Shown in pieces: positions 26,494 through 34,788 of a stretch of DNA of 64,000 bases (its first letter is position 1; the number at the start of each line of letters is the position of its first letter). The position numbers were made by a program, and so were the translations under genes. The stretch spans positions 620,001 through 684,000 of the forward strand of contig NZ_MUNR01000014.1 in NCBI RefSeq assembly GCF_002001045.1. Reading direction: 5' to 3'. Below the pieces are notes generated by a model that was given only the letters and a program-made list of their open reading frames with translations, ran no database searches and had not been told where the DNA came from. Origin of the DNA: Rhodanobacter sp. C01 (GTDB lineage: Bacteria > Pseudomonadota > Gammaproteobacteria > Xanthomonadales > Rhodanobacteraceae).

Positions 26494-27453
26494 TCAGTGC
26501 AAACCCGCACTTGAGGAAGCCGCTGGCGCCGACGACTCGGCCGCTGCGCGCTGGGGCGTATCGACCGGACACCATGTCTTGAGGCGCTTGCCTGCACGGA
26601 ACAGGTCGATGCATTCGCGCATCTCGGCTTTGAAGGCGAGATCGGGCGTGTTGATCGGGCAGCCGTCCGACAGCGGCTTGTCTGCCTTGTACTCGGCGAT
26701 GCAGCTCGATAGTGACGGCGGCTTGGCCGGATTCGGATCGTCGGCCAGCGGCGCCGGTGGCAGGTTGAGGCGCTCGTCGCGGTCCTTGGGCGACGGCGGT
26801 ATGGGAGGCGCGCTGCACAGCGGGTTGGACAACGTACTTTTCTTGGTGGGATCGCACATGCTTTTGGCCATCGCCTTGAGCGCATCGCCTATATGGCGAC
26901 CCACCGCACCGCCGGCCGTCTCGTTCGGCGGCGGGAAATATTTTTCGAAGCGGGTGGCCTTGTACTGCATCCGGTTGCTGTCGTGCTGCATGATCTGACG
27001 ATCGTCCGCGGGCTTGGCCGGTGTGGCCTTGGCGCTTGTTGCCGCATAGGTCTCCGTGGCGGGTGCCAGCCGCAAACTGGCGGCAGACGGCGTGGCCACG
27101 GAGGCTGCCGGCGCCGGTGTCGCTTCATGATCCTGCATGACCATCGCGTCACGGCGTGACTTCTCGTGCGTCACGGGGCGAACGGGTGGCACGACCTGTT
27201 GCGGCGGCACCAGCTTGGGCAGCGTGAGTGGCGCAGGTGGCTGTGCGACGTGCGGCGTGCTGGTCTGATCCAGCAGACGCACGACGAGCACCGGATTGCT
27301 ATCGACAGGCACCGCCGCCAGATGCGATGGCTTGAGCTGCATCTCGTACCACAGCGCCAGCGCGAACAGCGCGTGCAGTACCAGGACCAAAGCCAGCGCG
27401 AGCGCCTGCGCCTGGCGCGTCAGCGGCGGCTGTTGCCAGCGCCTTTGACCCAA
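26494..27453 (-). CDS. Predicted inner-membrane-anchored protein with TonB-like N-terminus, unknown
   Basis: 319 residues from a TTG at 27453; no ATG or GTG lies upstream in frame before the stop and the next ATG is beyond the membrane helix. One N-terminal helix (ALALALVLVLHALFALALW) is followed by a long Pro/Ala-rich periplasmic region, as in TonB or energy-transducing proteins. A C-terminal domain has about six cysteines (SMCDP, PLCSAPP, SSCIAEYK, DGCPINTP, ECIDLF, TWCPVDTP), probably disulfide-bonded. No known catalytic site. The frame continues upstream of the TTG for about 25 codons, so an unusual start codon is possible. Confidence 0.65.
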   Translation of the reverse strand: MGQRRWQQPPLTRQAQALALALVLVLHALFALALWYEMQLKPSHLAAVPVDSNPVLVVRLLDQTSTPHVAQPPAPLTLPKLVPPQQVVPPVRPVTHEKSRRDAMVMQDHEATPAPAASVATPSAASLRLAPATETYAATSAKATPAKPADDRQIMQHDSNRMQYKATRFEKYFPPPNETAGGAVGRHIGDALKAMAKSMCDPTKKSTLSNPLCSAPPIPPSPKDRDERLNLPPAPLADDPNPAKPPSLSSCIAEYKADKPLSDGCPINTPDLAFKAEMRECIDLFRAGKRLKTWCPVDTPQRAAAESSAPAASSSAGLH

Positions 27454-27692
27454 GGTCTCGCGTGTTTCGCTATCGAGTAATGCCAGACCGCGTGCACGAT
27501 CCTTCTCTGGATGTAGGACTTGCCCGGGACGTTCGATGACACTGCCTCATTCAAGCCAAGTACCCACACGAAACCTGCGCATACCGTCAGCGCGTGTTGC
27601 GGCCAACCCCAGTAGACAGGTTCTTTCGTTCAGGGTTCCCCGGATCGGAAACTGGTACGAAGTGAGCTAGCTGCCATTCCTGGACAGTGGAA

Positions 27693-27950
27693 TCAGGCAA
27701 CGCAGTTTAGACGCTCGAAGGCCACTTGCGAGCAAGTGCCAGGAGAGCTGTACAGATGTTGCCGGTTTTGGAACACCCCGATGTAGTCGAACACTTTGCT
27801 CTGGATCTCATCGCGTGTCTTGAAACACGCGTGATGTGTCAGCTCCTGCGTGAGTGAAATACCGGGCCCACCAGCCACCATGGCAGCAGGTTTGCCCGAT
27901 GTCTGCATCAGACGAACCGCTTCGCGCTTGAACCCGGCGATCAATCTGGT
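27693..27950 (-). pseudogene. Remnant of an IS3-family transposase (orfA start fused to orfB end)
   Basis: On the minus strand, bases 27950-27852 encode RLIAGFKREAVRLMQTSGKP, the N-terminal HTH of IS3-type OrfA. Bases 27851-27693 encode FKTRDEIQSKVFDYIGVFQN then RQHLYSSPG, the C-terminal end of OrfB after the DDE domain. The middle of both genes is missing, so an internal deletion has left a short remnant of about 260 bp with a chance open frame running into the next gene. No terminal inverted repeats were identified. Family recognition rests on the FKREAVRL and RDEaxxxVFDYIxxFYNRxRxHSSLG patterns. Confidence 0.75.
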
Positions 27951-28104
27951 CGCGTTTGTGCTTACAGTAGGGGCCTGAATTCCGGATGGCGACTGACCAC
28001 GCCGACGCGACATGTCAACCGTCACGAGAAAGCGCACGTGACCTCGTGCCCTGTCTGCACCGCTCACGCCCGACCCACCAATCAAGAGAACGACGGATCG
28101 ACCC

Positions 28105-29409
28105 ATGAAATGTTTTCGCAGTGGGCTCCCACTTGTCCTTGCTGCCTTCGCAGTATTTGCCCCGGGCGCATACGGCCACGCAGCAAAGCCGGAGGTCATG
28201 GCCGGGCACATCGCAAAACGTGATGCTGATGGTCGCCTGCTTCCCTGGATTTCATGGCGCACAGCTCTCGACCGCGAAATGCGCTTTTACGAAAGTGCGC
28301 CCAGCGTTCATGGCTATCCGGTTTTTGTCACGACCACGTTTCTCGATGGCGACTGGAAGCCGACCGAGCGCAACGATACGATTCCGGCCACGCAGAATGG
28401 CATGGGCATCATTTCGTACTTGAAGTACTACGAATTCAGCGGCAAGCAGAATCCGAGGACTCTGGCGACCGCTCGCTTGATGGGCGATTACCTGCTCAAG
28501 AAAAGTCTTACGCCCGACTCCGGGAAATACCCGCGCTTCCCGCATTCGACGGGGCGCCGTGACCAGTTCCCCCAGCCGACGAACAGTGGATCGCAGTCCG
28601 ATCATCCCTACGAAATCGAACCGGACAAGGGCGGCATTTCCGGCTACGCCCTGGTGCTGCTCTCCGATGCCACGAAGGATCCAAAGTACTTCGCACAGGC
28701 ACTGCACAACGCCCGCGTGCTGATGACCAATCAGCAAGTCGGTGACGCCACGCATTCGCCGTGGCCCTTCCGTGCCGACCATCGCACCGGCGCCCCGCGC
28801 GGCCCCATCTCCAGCGACATGACGTATGTCCTGCGCCTCTACGATGCGCTGCTTGCACGCGGCTACACGGAATTCAAGCCGTCCCGCACCGCACTTTGGC
28901 AGTGGATCAAGACGCAGCAAATTCCCAGCGCCAAAACGGATGGCGCGCGCTTCGTACAGTTTTTTGAAGATCACGACACACCGACCAACCGCAATGCCTG
29001 GGCGCCGCTGAATCTGGCGCGTTACCTGCTGGAAAAACGCGATGCGATCGATCCGGAATGGCGCGCAGACGCGTCAACCCTGATTGAATTCGTGCGCAGG
29101 GATTTCACCCACGGGGAATTCGGAGTGACGGTGTGTCACGAGCAGGACGAAGACCACGATGCCTGGGGCGGCATCAATTCGACCTATGGTGCCGTGCTCG
29201 CCATGTATGCCAAGGCGACACAGTCTGCTTCACTTGCCAGGGAAGCGCGCGAAGCGCTGAACTTCACGGAATACGCCATCGATGAACAAGGGCGCCCACG
29301 CGACCTCATCAAGAACGCGGCGCCAGGCGGCTGGCAGGAAGACGCACACACCGATGTCATCCATAACTACATGGACGCACTTGCTGTTTATCCGGAGTGG
29401 GGAAACTGA
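28105..29409 (+). CDS. Secreted protein with six-hairpin (alpha/alpha)6-like repeats, putative glycan-active enzyme
   Basis: 434 residues with a signal peptide (SGLPLVLAAFAVFAPGAYGH). The remainder is a series of helical hairpins with aromatic and acidic residues: NGMGIISYLKYYEFSGK, TARLMGDYLLKKSLTP, GGISGYALVLLSDATKDPKY, AWAPLNLARYLLEKRDAI, HDAWGGINSTYGAVLAMYA. Such an arrangement resembles six-hairpin glycosidases and the C-terminal domains of uronyl epimerases or lyases. The exact family was not recognised, so enzyme activity is inferred from fold pattern only. Monocistronic; a hairpin terminator follows at 29410. Confidence 0.7.
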   Translation: MKCFRSGLPLVLAAFAVFAPGAYGHAAKPEVMAGHIAKRDADGRLLPWISWRTALDREMRFYESAPSVHGYPVFVTTTFLDGDWKPTERNDTIPATQNGMGIISYLKYYEFSGKQNPRTLATARLMGDYLLKKSLTPDSGKYPRFPHSTGRRDQFPQPTNSGSQSDHPYEIEPDKGGISGYALVLLSDATKDPKYFAQALHNARVLMTNQQVGDATHSPWPFRADHRTGAPRGPISSDMTYVLRLYDALLARGYTEFKPSRTALWQWIKTQQIPSAKTDGARFVQFFEDHDTPTNRNAWAPLNLARYLLEKRDAIDPEWRADASTLIEFVRRDFTHGEFGVTVCHEQDEDHDAWGGINSTYGAVLAMYAKATQSASLAREAREALNFTEYAIDEQGRPRDLIKNAAPGGWQEDAHTDVIHNYMDALAVYPEWGN

Positions 29410-29445
29410 GCCGAAAGGGGGCGGGTTGAGCTGGCCCCTTTTGGC
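29410..29445. terminator. Bidirectional terminator between convergent genes
   Basis: GCCGAAAGGGG (29410-29420) pairs with CCCCTTTTGGC (29435-29445), with one G-T pair; the loop is 14 nt. It separates the secreted protein gene and dsbA, which converge here. Confidence 0.65.
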
Positions 29446-29450
29446 TCTGA

Positions 29451-30110
29451 TCAATGACGTGTCTTGGCCTGTTGGTCGACCAGGTCGTCCAGGACCTTGA
29501 GCATCAACGGGATCGCGGCATCTTCCTCGTGCACCGGCATGCGCGAGCCGGCCTGGGTAGGCGAGGTGACATATTTGCCGTCGACTACGATTGTTGGCCA
29601 GGAACTGATCTGGTAGCTCGACATCATCTGGAGCGAGTGTTGCACCTTGGTCTGCACCGGGAACGAGTTGTAGATCTGGGTAAATTTGTTGCGATCCATG
29701 CCGGATTTGACCATGAAGTCGATCACGTCGGCATCGGTGTTCAGGTGCACGTGCTGCACGTGCATGGCATAGAACACCTTGGATTGGTATTCCTCGGCTT
29801 TACCCATGGCGTCGAGCGTGTAATAGAGGCGCTGCTGCGGCATCGGCTCGCCGTTGGAGGAGACGTGCACGCGCTTGAACACGATCCTGTTGGCGTTCGC
29901 CTTGGCCCATTCCGTCAGGGGACGGTCGAGCGCATAGCAGTGCGGGCAGTAGTAGGCGAAGAATTCAATGACCTCCACCTTCTTGCCCGGCTCGGTGGGC
30001 TGGGGCGGTGAGAGCAGGGTGTAGTCCTGTCCCTGGACTGAAGCCGTATAACCAGGGACGGTGAAACAGAGCAGGGTCAAGATTGCCAGCAGAAGTCGGA
30101 CGATTCGCAT
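29451..30110 (-). CDS. dsbA: Thiol:disulfide interchange protein DsbA
   Basis: 219 residues from the ATG at 30110, with AAGGA seven bases upstream. Signal peptide (LLLAILTLLCFTVPGYTA), then a thioredoxin fold with the CPHC active site (C55, C58) in EFFAYYCPHCYALD, the inserted helical domain, and the cis-proline loop SSWPTIVVDGKYVTSP. It oxidises cysteines of newly exported proteins and is re-oxidised by DsbB. The many Cys-containing secreted proteins in this window are plausible clients. Encoded alone, convergent with the upstream secreted protein gene. Confidence 0.95.
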   Translation of the reverse strand: MRIVRLLLAILTLLCFTVPGYTASVQGQDYTLLSPPQPTEPGKKVEVIEFFAYYCPHCYALDRPLTEWAKANANRIVFKRVHVSSNGEPMPQQRLYYTLDAMGKAEEYQSKVFYAMHVQHVHLNTDADVIDFMVKSGMDRNKFTQIYNSFPVQTKVQHSLQMMSSYQISSWPTIVVDGKYVTSPTQAGSRMPVHEEDAAIPLMLKVLDDLVDQQAKTRH

Positions 30111-30348
30111 GGCTAATCCTTGCAATAAATGGAGACAGGGATTTGGTATAGGAAAGATGTGGTTCGATTGTAAATCAGTGTGAGCCGGGGCTGCGGATGG
30201 CGCGAAAAACCCGCTGCATTTCCCGCGTCGGCCGAAAACTTGGTGATTGTCGATCAAGGGTGGACATGTGGGAACGAAGGAAATTGAATCGAATCAATTG
30301 TCTCTGGCCCTCTTGCGGTTGTAGATATTCATTCCTGAACACGAGTGC

Positions 30349-31104
30349 TCAGAACGGGTGTTGCCGGTAAAACTGCTCGAGTTGCCGATAGACGTCCGGC
30401 AAATGCTGGCGCAAGTTTGCCGGCGCCTCGAAAAATTGCTCGCTGACCACCGCAAAGAACTCGGCCGGGCTTTCGAGAGCATACGGGTCGATCGGCAACT
30501 CCGCCCCGTTGCGTCGCTCATCCTGCAGGCGATCCCACGCACTCGAGAAGACCCGTGACCACACGCGGCGATCCATGCGCCGGTGCAATGGCGGAAAACC
30601 GTTGGCATCACCGTTGAGCATATCGAGCTTGTGCGCCATCTCGTGAATGACCACGTTGTGCCCCGGTTTCTTGCCGCCATTCAGCACCTCCGTCCACGAC
30701 AGGATGACCGGCCCACGCCCCCATGCCTCGCCGGCCATCACGGTATGGGTCTGGTGCACCACCCCCGCCGCATCGATTTTTTGGCGCTGTGGAACGAATG
30801 CATCCGGATACACGATGATGCTGTGCCAACCGTCGTACCAATCCATGCCCAGTTTCAGGATGGGCAGGCAGGCATGGGCCGCGAGCAGAACGCGGTCGGC
30901 GTCGTCCAGCTGCAACCCCTTGGTTGGCTCTAGCGACTTGCTTTCCAGGAACAGCGTAGCCAGCACGCGCAACGTGGCCTGGTCGGAAGCGCCCAGCCGA
31001 CGCGCCGCGGGACAGCGCTGCAACGCGTCTTGCCAGAGTGGTTCGGCGATCGGGTGTCGGGCGACGGTGCGCTGCACGCGCCAGTTTCTGATTTTGTTGA
31101 ACAT
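30349..31104 (-). CDS. mtfA: MtfA-like zinc metallopeptidase
   Basis: 251 residues from the ATG at 31104; longer readings to 31221 add an unrelated extension. The zinc motif HEMAHKLDMLNGDANGFPPL has H154, E155 and H158, matching the HExxH and following segment of E. coli MtfA. The conserved SWTEVLNGG and YALESPAEFFAVVSEQFFE (third zinc ligand Glu region) are present. In E. coli, MtfA is a cytoplasmic peptidase that binds the repressor Mlc and so modulates the glucose PTS. Whether Mlc exists here is unknown, so the regulatory role may differ. The N-terminus has the usual basic helix. Confidence 0.93.
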   Translation of the reverse strand: MFNKIRNWRVQRTVARHPIAEPLWQDALQRCPAARRLGASDQATLRVLATLFLESKSLEPTKGLQLDDADRVLLAAHACLPILKLGMDWYDGWHSIIVYPDAFVPQRQKIDAAGVVHQTHTVMAGEAWGRGPVILSWTEVLNGGKKPGHNVVIHEMAHKLDMLNGDANGFPPLHRRMDRRVWSRVFSSAWDRLQDERRNGAELPIDPYALESPAEFFAVVSEQFFEAPANLRQHLPDVYRQLEQFYRQHPF

Positions 31105-31253
31105 CGCTACAAGTTGGAGGGAGTCGTAGCGAAAGCAAGGGCCGCAGTGACACTCTCCGGGCGCGGCGGCCGAGGGTCTGGTCGCAGCCATCAGTTCGGT
31201 CATGGAAATTACGAAGAACAACGTGCCTTCACCACGTCGCGATGCGGAGATGC

Positions 31254-31282
31254 TTGACTATCGATTAACCATGTGGTTAATT
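31254..31282 (+). promoter_or_regulatory. Promoter with ArsR-type operator, probably giving a leaderless mRNA
   Basis: TTGACT (31254-31259), a 17-nt spacer and TTAATT (31277-31282), or GTTAAT shifted by one, form a sigma-70-like promoter. The perfect 18-bp palindrome ATTAACCATGTGGTTAAT (31264-31281) covers the spacer and -10 box. Transcription would begin at about 31288-31290, which is the ATG of the ArsR gene, so no 5' leader is expected. Confidence 0.75.
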
Positions 31283-31288
31283 GAGTGC

Positions 31289-31672
31289 ATGGCAAATACC
31301 GACGATCTGCTGTCAATCACCTTCGCTGCGCTGGCCGATCCCACGCGACGCGCCATCCTGACTCGCCTGGCCAGGGGCGAGGCCACGGTAGGGGAGTTGG
31401 GTGAACCGTTCGACATGTCCGCACCAGCCATCTCCAAGCACCTGCGGGTGCTGGAAGGCGCGGGGTTGATCGCACGGGAAGTGGATGCTCGCTGGCGTAT
31501 TTGCCGTCTCCGGGCCAAACCCATGCACGATGCGCACGATTGGCTGGAGGCGTATCGCCGCCATTGGGAAGGCAACCTGGATCGACTGGTCGAATTTGTT
31601 GAGCGAACCCATCGCGCCGAGGCAAGGAAATCCGCCAGAGGCGCACCGCGTGCACCGAGGAAAAAGCCATGA
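31289..31672 (+). CDS. ArsR-family repressor of the AHSA1-linked subgroup
   Basis: 127 residues from the ATG at 31289. Winged helix-turn-helix: FAALADPTRRAILTRLARGE, the recognition helix in MSAPAISKHLRVLEGAGLI and the wing EVDARWRICRLRA. No cysteine metal site is seen, typical of the subgroup encoded with SRPBCC proteins rather than of metal sensors. Upstream ATGs at 31253 and 31271 lie within or before the operator and are rejected. The stop overlaps the next start (ATGA at 31669). It most likely represses its own promoter through the palindrome at 31264-31281. Confidence 0.92.
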   Translation: MANTDDLLSITFAALADPTRRAILTRLARGEATVGELGEPFDMSAPAISKHLRVLEGAGLIAREVDARWRICRLRAKPMHDAHDWLEAYRRHWEGNLDRLVEFVERTHRAEARKSARGAPRAPRKKP

Positions 31673-32805
31673 GCACCCAAGCCGCAACCTTCGAACTGGA
31701 AATGACCCGCTTTATCCGCGCACCGCGCGAGAAGGTCTTCGAGGCCTTCACCGACGAGGCCGCCATGGCCGCCTGGCATTGCCCGCGCGGTCTCCATGTT
31801 GGCGAAGTCAGTGCCGACGCGCGTGTCGGCGGCCGCTATCGCATCACCATGGTGACAAGGGATGGCACCGTGCACGGAACGAGCGGCATCTATCAGGTGA
31901 TCGAGCGCCCCTCGTTCCTCGCCTACACCTGGACATGGGATGGCGAAGGCGATGTGGCGGCGCGTACCACGCTGATCGAAATCACGCTGACCGAGAAGGA
32001 CAGCGGCACGCAACTCCACATGCGCCATACCGGATTCCCCGATGCAGCGGTGCGCGACGACCACAACCAGGGTTGGACCTCGGTCTTCAATCGGCTGGTG
32101 GATTACATCGATCCCGATGGCACGGCAGGCAACGTGGTGGTGGTGGGCAGCCCGATCAGCCCCTACATCCGCGCTGTGCGCATCGCGCTGGCGGAGAAGG
32201 GCGTGGCGTACACGTTGAAGCCGGTGGCGCCGCACAAGCCCGACATCGACGCCATCCATCCGTTCGGTCGCATTCCCGCGATGTACGACGGCCCGCTGCA
32301 GTTCTACGAAACGCGGGCCATCCTGCGTTACATCGACGAAGCCTTCGACGGACCGAGCCTGATGCCCGCGAGTGGCGTCACTTCCCGCGCCCGCGCCGAA
32401 CAGTGGTACAGCGCGATGGACGACTATGGGTATGACGCCATCGTCAGGCGCTGCGCATTGCAATACATGTTTCCGTCAGGAGAGGGCGGCCAACTGAACC
32501 GCACGATCATCGACGCCGCGCTTCCCGATATCGATCGCGTGCTGGCCACGCTCGACGCGGGCTACGGCAAGCGCGACTTCCTGGTGGGCAACGCGCCATG
32601 CATCGCCGACTACCTCGCGGCGCCCTTGCTGTACACATTGTCGAAGATGCCGGAAGGCCCGGCGCTGCTGGCCAAATATCCCAACGTGCAGCGTGCGCAG
32701 GCGGTGATGCAGACGCGGCCCAGCTTCATTTCCGCCGAGCCGGATCTTGCAGGGAAGAGCGAAGCATCCAACGTGGCGCCGCTGCGCAAGGCGAGTGCAG
32801 CGTAG
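31669..32805 (+). CDS. Fusion of an AHSA1/SRPBCC domain with a glutathione S-transferase
   Basis: 378 residues. Residues about 8-150 form an AHSA1-type SRPBCC lipid/ligand-binding domain (FIRAPREKVFEAFTDEAAMA, GGRYRITM, GWTSVFNRLVDYI). From about 155 a GST begins: the thioredoxin-like N-domain with VVGSPISPYIRAVRIALAEK, the substrate loop HPFGRIPAMYD and ETRAILRYIDEAF (glutathione-binding ETxAI), then the all-helical C-domain with FLVGNAPCIADYLAAPLLY. All the usual GST elements appear intact. AHSA1 and ArsR genes are often adjacent, but the GST appendage is unusual. ATGA overlap with the repressor implies one operon. A role in detoxifying a small ligand sensed by the repressor is inferred. 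Confidence 0.88.
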   Translation: MSTQAATFELEMTRFIRAPREKVFEAFTDEAAMAAWHCPRGLHVGEVSADARVGGRYRITMVTRDGTVHGTSGIYQVIERPSFLAYTWTWDGEGDVAARTTLIEITLTEKDSGTQLHMRHTGFPDAAVRDDHNQGWTSVFNRLVDYIDPDGTAGNVVVVGSPISPYIRAVRIALAEKGVAYTLKPVAPHKPDIDAIHPFGRIPAMYDGPLQFYETRAILRYIDEAFDGPSLMPASGVTSRARAEQWYSAMDDYGYDAIVRRCALQYMFPSGEGGQLNRTIIDAALPDIDRVLATLDAGYGKRDFLVGNAPCIADYLAAPLLYTLSKMPEGPALLAKYPNVQRAQAVMQTRPSFISAEPDLAGKSEASNVAPLRKASAA

Positions 32806-32819
32806 TAGCGAAGGAGGCA

Positions 32820-32851
32820 GCCAAGCAACGCCGGTCGCGACGTTGCTTGGC
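32820..32851 (+). terminator. Hairpin after the AHSA1-GST gene
   Basis: GCCAAGCAACG, a 10-nt loop, then CGTTGCTTGGC: a perfect 11-bp stem 15 bases after the stop. No T run follows, but the position and strength fit a terminator. Confidence 0.6.
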
Positions 32852-32924
32852 CGTTGATGGTCGAAGGTCACTGCGCCCGGCAACCGGAATATCAATTCCC
32901 AAACGGGCGTAAAGGGACTGCTCT

Positions 32925-33959
32925 CTACTGCGAGCGACGCTGTACCGATTCGATTTCCTTCAGCAGGGCGTCTGCGGGCCACGAGGGGCGTTCGACACTT
33001 TGTTCGGCCGCATGCACCAGCGCACACAGCCGTGCATTCACCGGCGCATGCCGCCCGAGCCTGTCGGCCAGGCGCAACACTTCGCCATTGATCCAGTCGA
33101 CTTCGGTCGCACGTCCAGCGGCCAGATCGTCCGACATGGACGAGCGTGCCAGCGGGTCGATGGCAAGCATCCGTTTGCCCAGTCGCTCGAACAGGAAATC
33201 GGGAACGCGCAGCAGACGAGGTATCCAGACAGCCGGCAATGGCGTCAGCTTTGCCGGATGCACGTCCGACTCCCGAAGCAGGGCGAGTGCCTCGGCTTGC
33301 GCCAGGGCAAGGCAACGCCGATAGGCCCGCTGGGAGAGCTGCTCTTTCAGCGGCATGTTCGACAGTGCATTGATGGCGTTGTTGAGATTGAACAGCAGCT
33401 TCGCCCACTGCACCGGCAGCATGTCGGCATGCTGGATCAAGGGCAAGCCTGCGTTGCCGAAGTCAGCGAGAAAGGGTTGCAACTCGGCAGCTGCCTGTAC
33501 CTCCAGCTGTCCTGCCGAGCCTTGATGAAAAGCGCCCGGCCCGCGCATGACGACGTTGAACGGCACCATGCCCGCCAGCACCACGTGCTGCGGCAGGGCT
33601 GTGCGAAGCGCATCGGCATTGCCCATGCCATTCTGGAAGCTGATCACGATGGCACCTGGCTTGAGCGCCTGCGCCATTTCCGCTGCGGCGATCGGCGTGG
33701 CGGCGGACTTCACCGTCACGAGTACCAGGTCGGCGGTGGCAACAGCATCGGCATGCTCGTGGAAGTCCACCCGCTGCGGCAGCACCGACCAGCGTTCATT
33801 GCGATAAGTCGTAAGCTCCAGGCCATGCTGGCGCAACACGGTACCCATGCCCGCGCGCCCGACGAATCGAACCTCGCTGCCTGCCGCCAGCAATCGGCCG
33901 CCGATGTGACAACCAATGGAGCCGGCACCGTATATGCAGATCTTCGCCACGTGGCCCAT
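32925..33959 (-). CDS. 2-dehydropantoate 2-reductase-family oxidoreductase
   Basis: 344 residues. NADP-binding Rossmann motif at the N-terminus (ICIYGAGSIGCHIGGRLLAA), the KPR pattern LVTVKSAATP, SFQNGMGNADAL and the central Lys-Asn segment QWAKLLFNLNNAINALSN, with the C-terminal helical domain following (EVDWINGEVLRLADRLGRHAPVN). Ketopantoate reductase (PanE/ApbA) makes pantoate for coenzyme A. Several paralogues of this fold use other 2-oxo acids, and no panBC gene is nearby, so the substrate is uncertain. The ATG at 33959 is used; a GTG three codons later is possible. Confidence 0.88.
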   Translation of the reverse strand: MGHVAKICIYGAGSIGCHIGGRLLAAGSEVRFVGRAGMGTVLRQHGLELTTYRNERWSVLPQRVDFHEHADAVATADLVLVTVKSAATPIAAAEMAQALKPGAIVISFQNGMGNADALRTALPQHVVLAGMVPFNVVMRGPGAFHQGSAGQLEVQAAAELQPFLADFGNAGLPLIQHADMLPVQWAKLLFNLNNAINALSNMPLKEQLSQRAYRRCLALAQAEALALLRESDVHPAKLTPLPAVWIPRLLRVPDFLFERLGKRMLAIDPLARSSMSDDLAAGRATEVDWINGEVLRLADRLGRHAPVNARLCALVHAAEQSVERPSWPADALLKEIESVQRRSQ

Positions 33960-34086
33960 GCCCCGAGATGTGTTCTGGTTTGACCATCTGCCACGATTCT
34001 AGACGTGGAGCTACCTTCAGGGCGATCTCGCGCAGAGCCGGTATCCGTGAGAAGCCCGGTTGCCGCTGTTGCGCGATACTGTAGCC

Positions 34087-34788
34087 ATGAACCGATTGCT
34101 GCTGCCCCTGTGCTGCCTGCTTCTGATCGCCCCTGCCTGCAGTGCCGATACACAGGCACCTGCGGCGCGAACCATCGTGCTGGTGCGGCACGGCTACTAC
34201 GTGCCGGATCCGGCTTTGGGTGACCAACCCGGACCACACCTGGCGCCGATCGGCGTGGCCCAAGCGCAACTGGTGGGCGCACGTCTGGCCGGCCTGCCGA
34301 CGCGTTTTGACGCGATGTATGTGAGCCCGGTGCAACGTGCGCGCGACACGGCGGCGATCATCGCCGGCGATTTTCCCGGGCGTCATTTCGAGGTGGTCAA
34401 CGATCTCGCCGAATGCACGCCGCCCACCCGGCGCGCTGACATCATGGCCCACGAAAAGCCGAAGGACCTGGTGGCCTGCACGGCCCAGCTCGACCGGGTA
34501 TTCACCCACTATTTCAAACCTGCCACGGGGCACGAACGCACCGAACTGTTCGTATGCCACGGGGATGTCATCCGCTACCTGGTCACGCGCGCGCTGGGCG
34601 TGGATACCAAGGCATGGCTGGAAATGTCGGTGGGCAATGCCAGCATCACCAAGATCCGCATCGAGGCCAACGGCAGCTTCAAGGTCATCAGTGTCGGCGA
34701 TGTCGGGCATCTGCCACCGAGCATGCTCACGGGAGCCACCGGTGACAGCGAACATAGCCTGGCAATCCCGCCATTGCCTGTTCAATGA
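34087..34788 (+). CDS. Exported histidine phosphatase (phosphoglycerate mutase-like)
   Basis: 233 residues from the ATG at 34087, chosen because it starts a signal peptide (LLLPLCCLLLIAPACSA); the frame opens earlier without a signal. The catalytic RHG motif is IVLVRHGYYVPD. SPVQRARDTAAII supplies the second phosphate-binding arginine, and the C-terminal catalytic His is in LFVCHGDVIRYLVT. The Cys in APAC could be a weak lipobox. The substrate is unknown: the branch covers phosphoglycerate mutases, sugar phosphatases and SixA/Ais-like proteins, and export suggests a periplasmic or envelope phosphate ester. Confidence 0.85.
   Translation: MNRLLLPLCCLLLIAPACSADTQAPAARTIVLVRHGYYVPDPALGDQPGPHLAPIGVAQAQLVGARLAGLPTRFDAMYVSPVQRARDTAAIIAGDFPGRHFEVVNDLAECTPPTRRADIMAHEKPKDLVACTAQLDRVFTHYFKPATGHERTELFVCHGDVIRYLVTRALGVDTKAWLEMSVGNASITKIRIEANGSFKVISVGDVGHLPPSMLTGATGDSEHSLAIPPLPVQ

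Noticed and set aside
27693-28262. 189-codon minus-strand frame as an intact gene
   Set aside because: Its last 85 codons are a collapsed IS3 transposase remnant, and its N-terminal half runs antisense through the signal peptide region of the 28105 gene, with no ribosome site.
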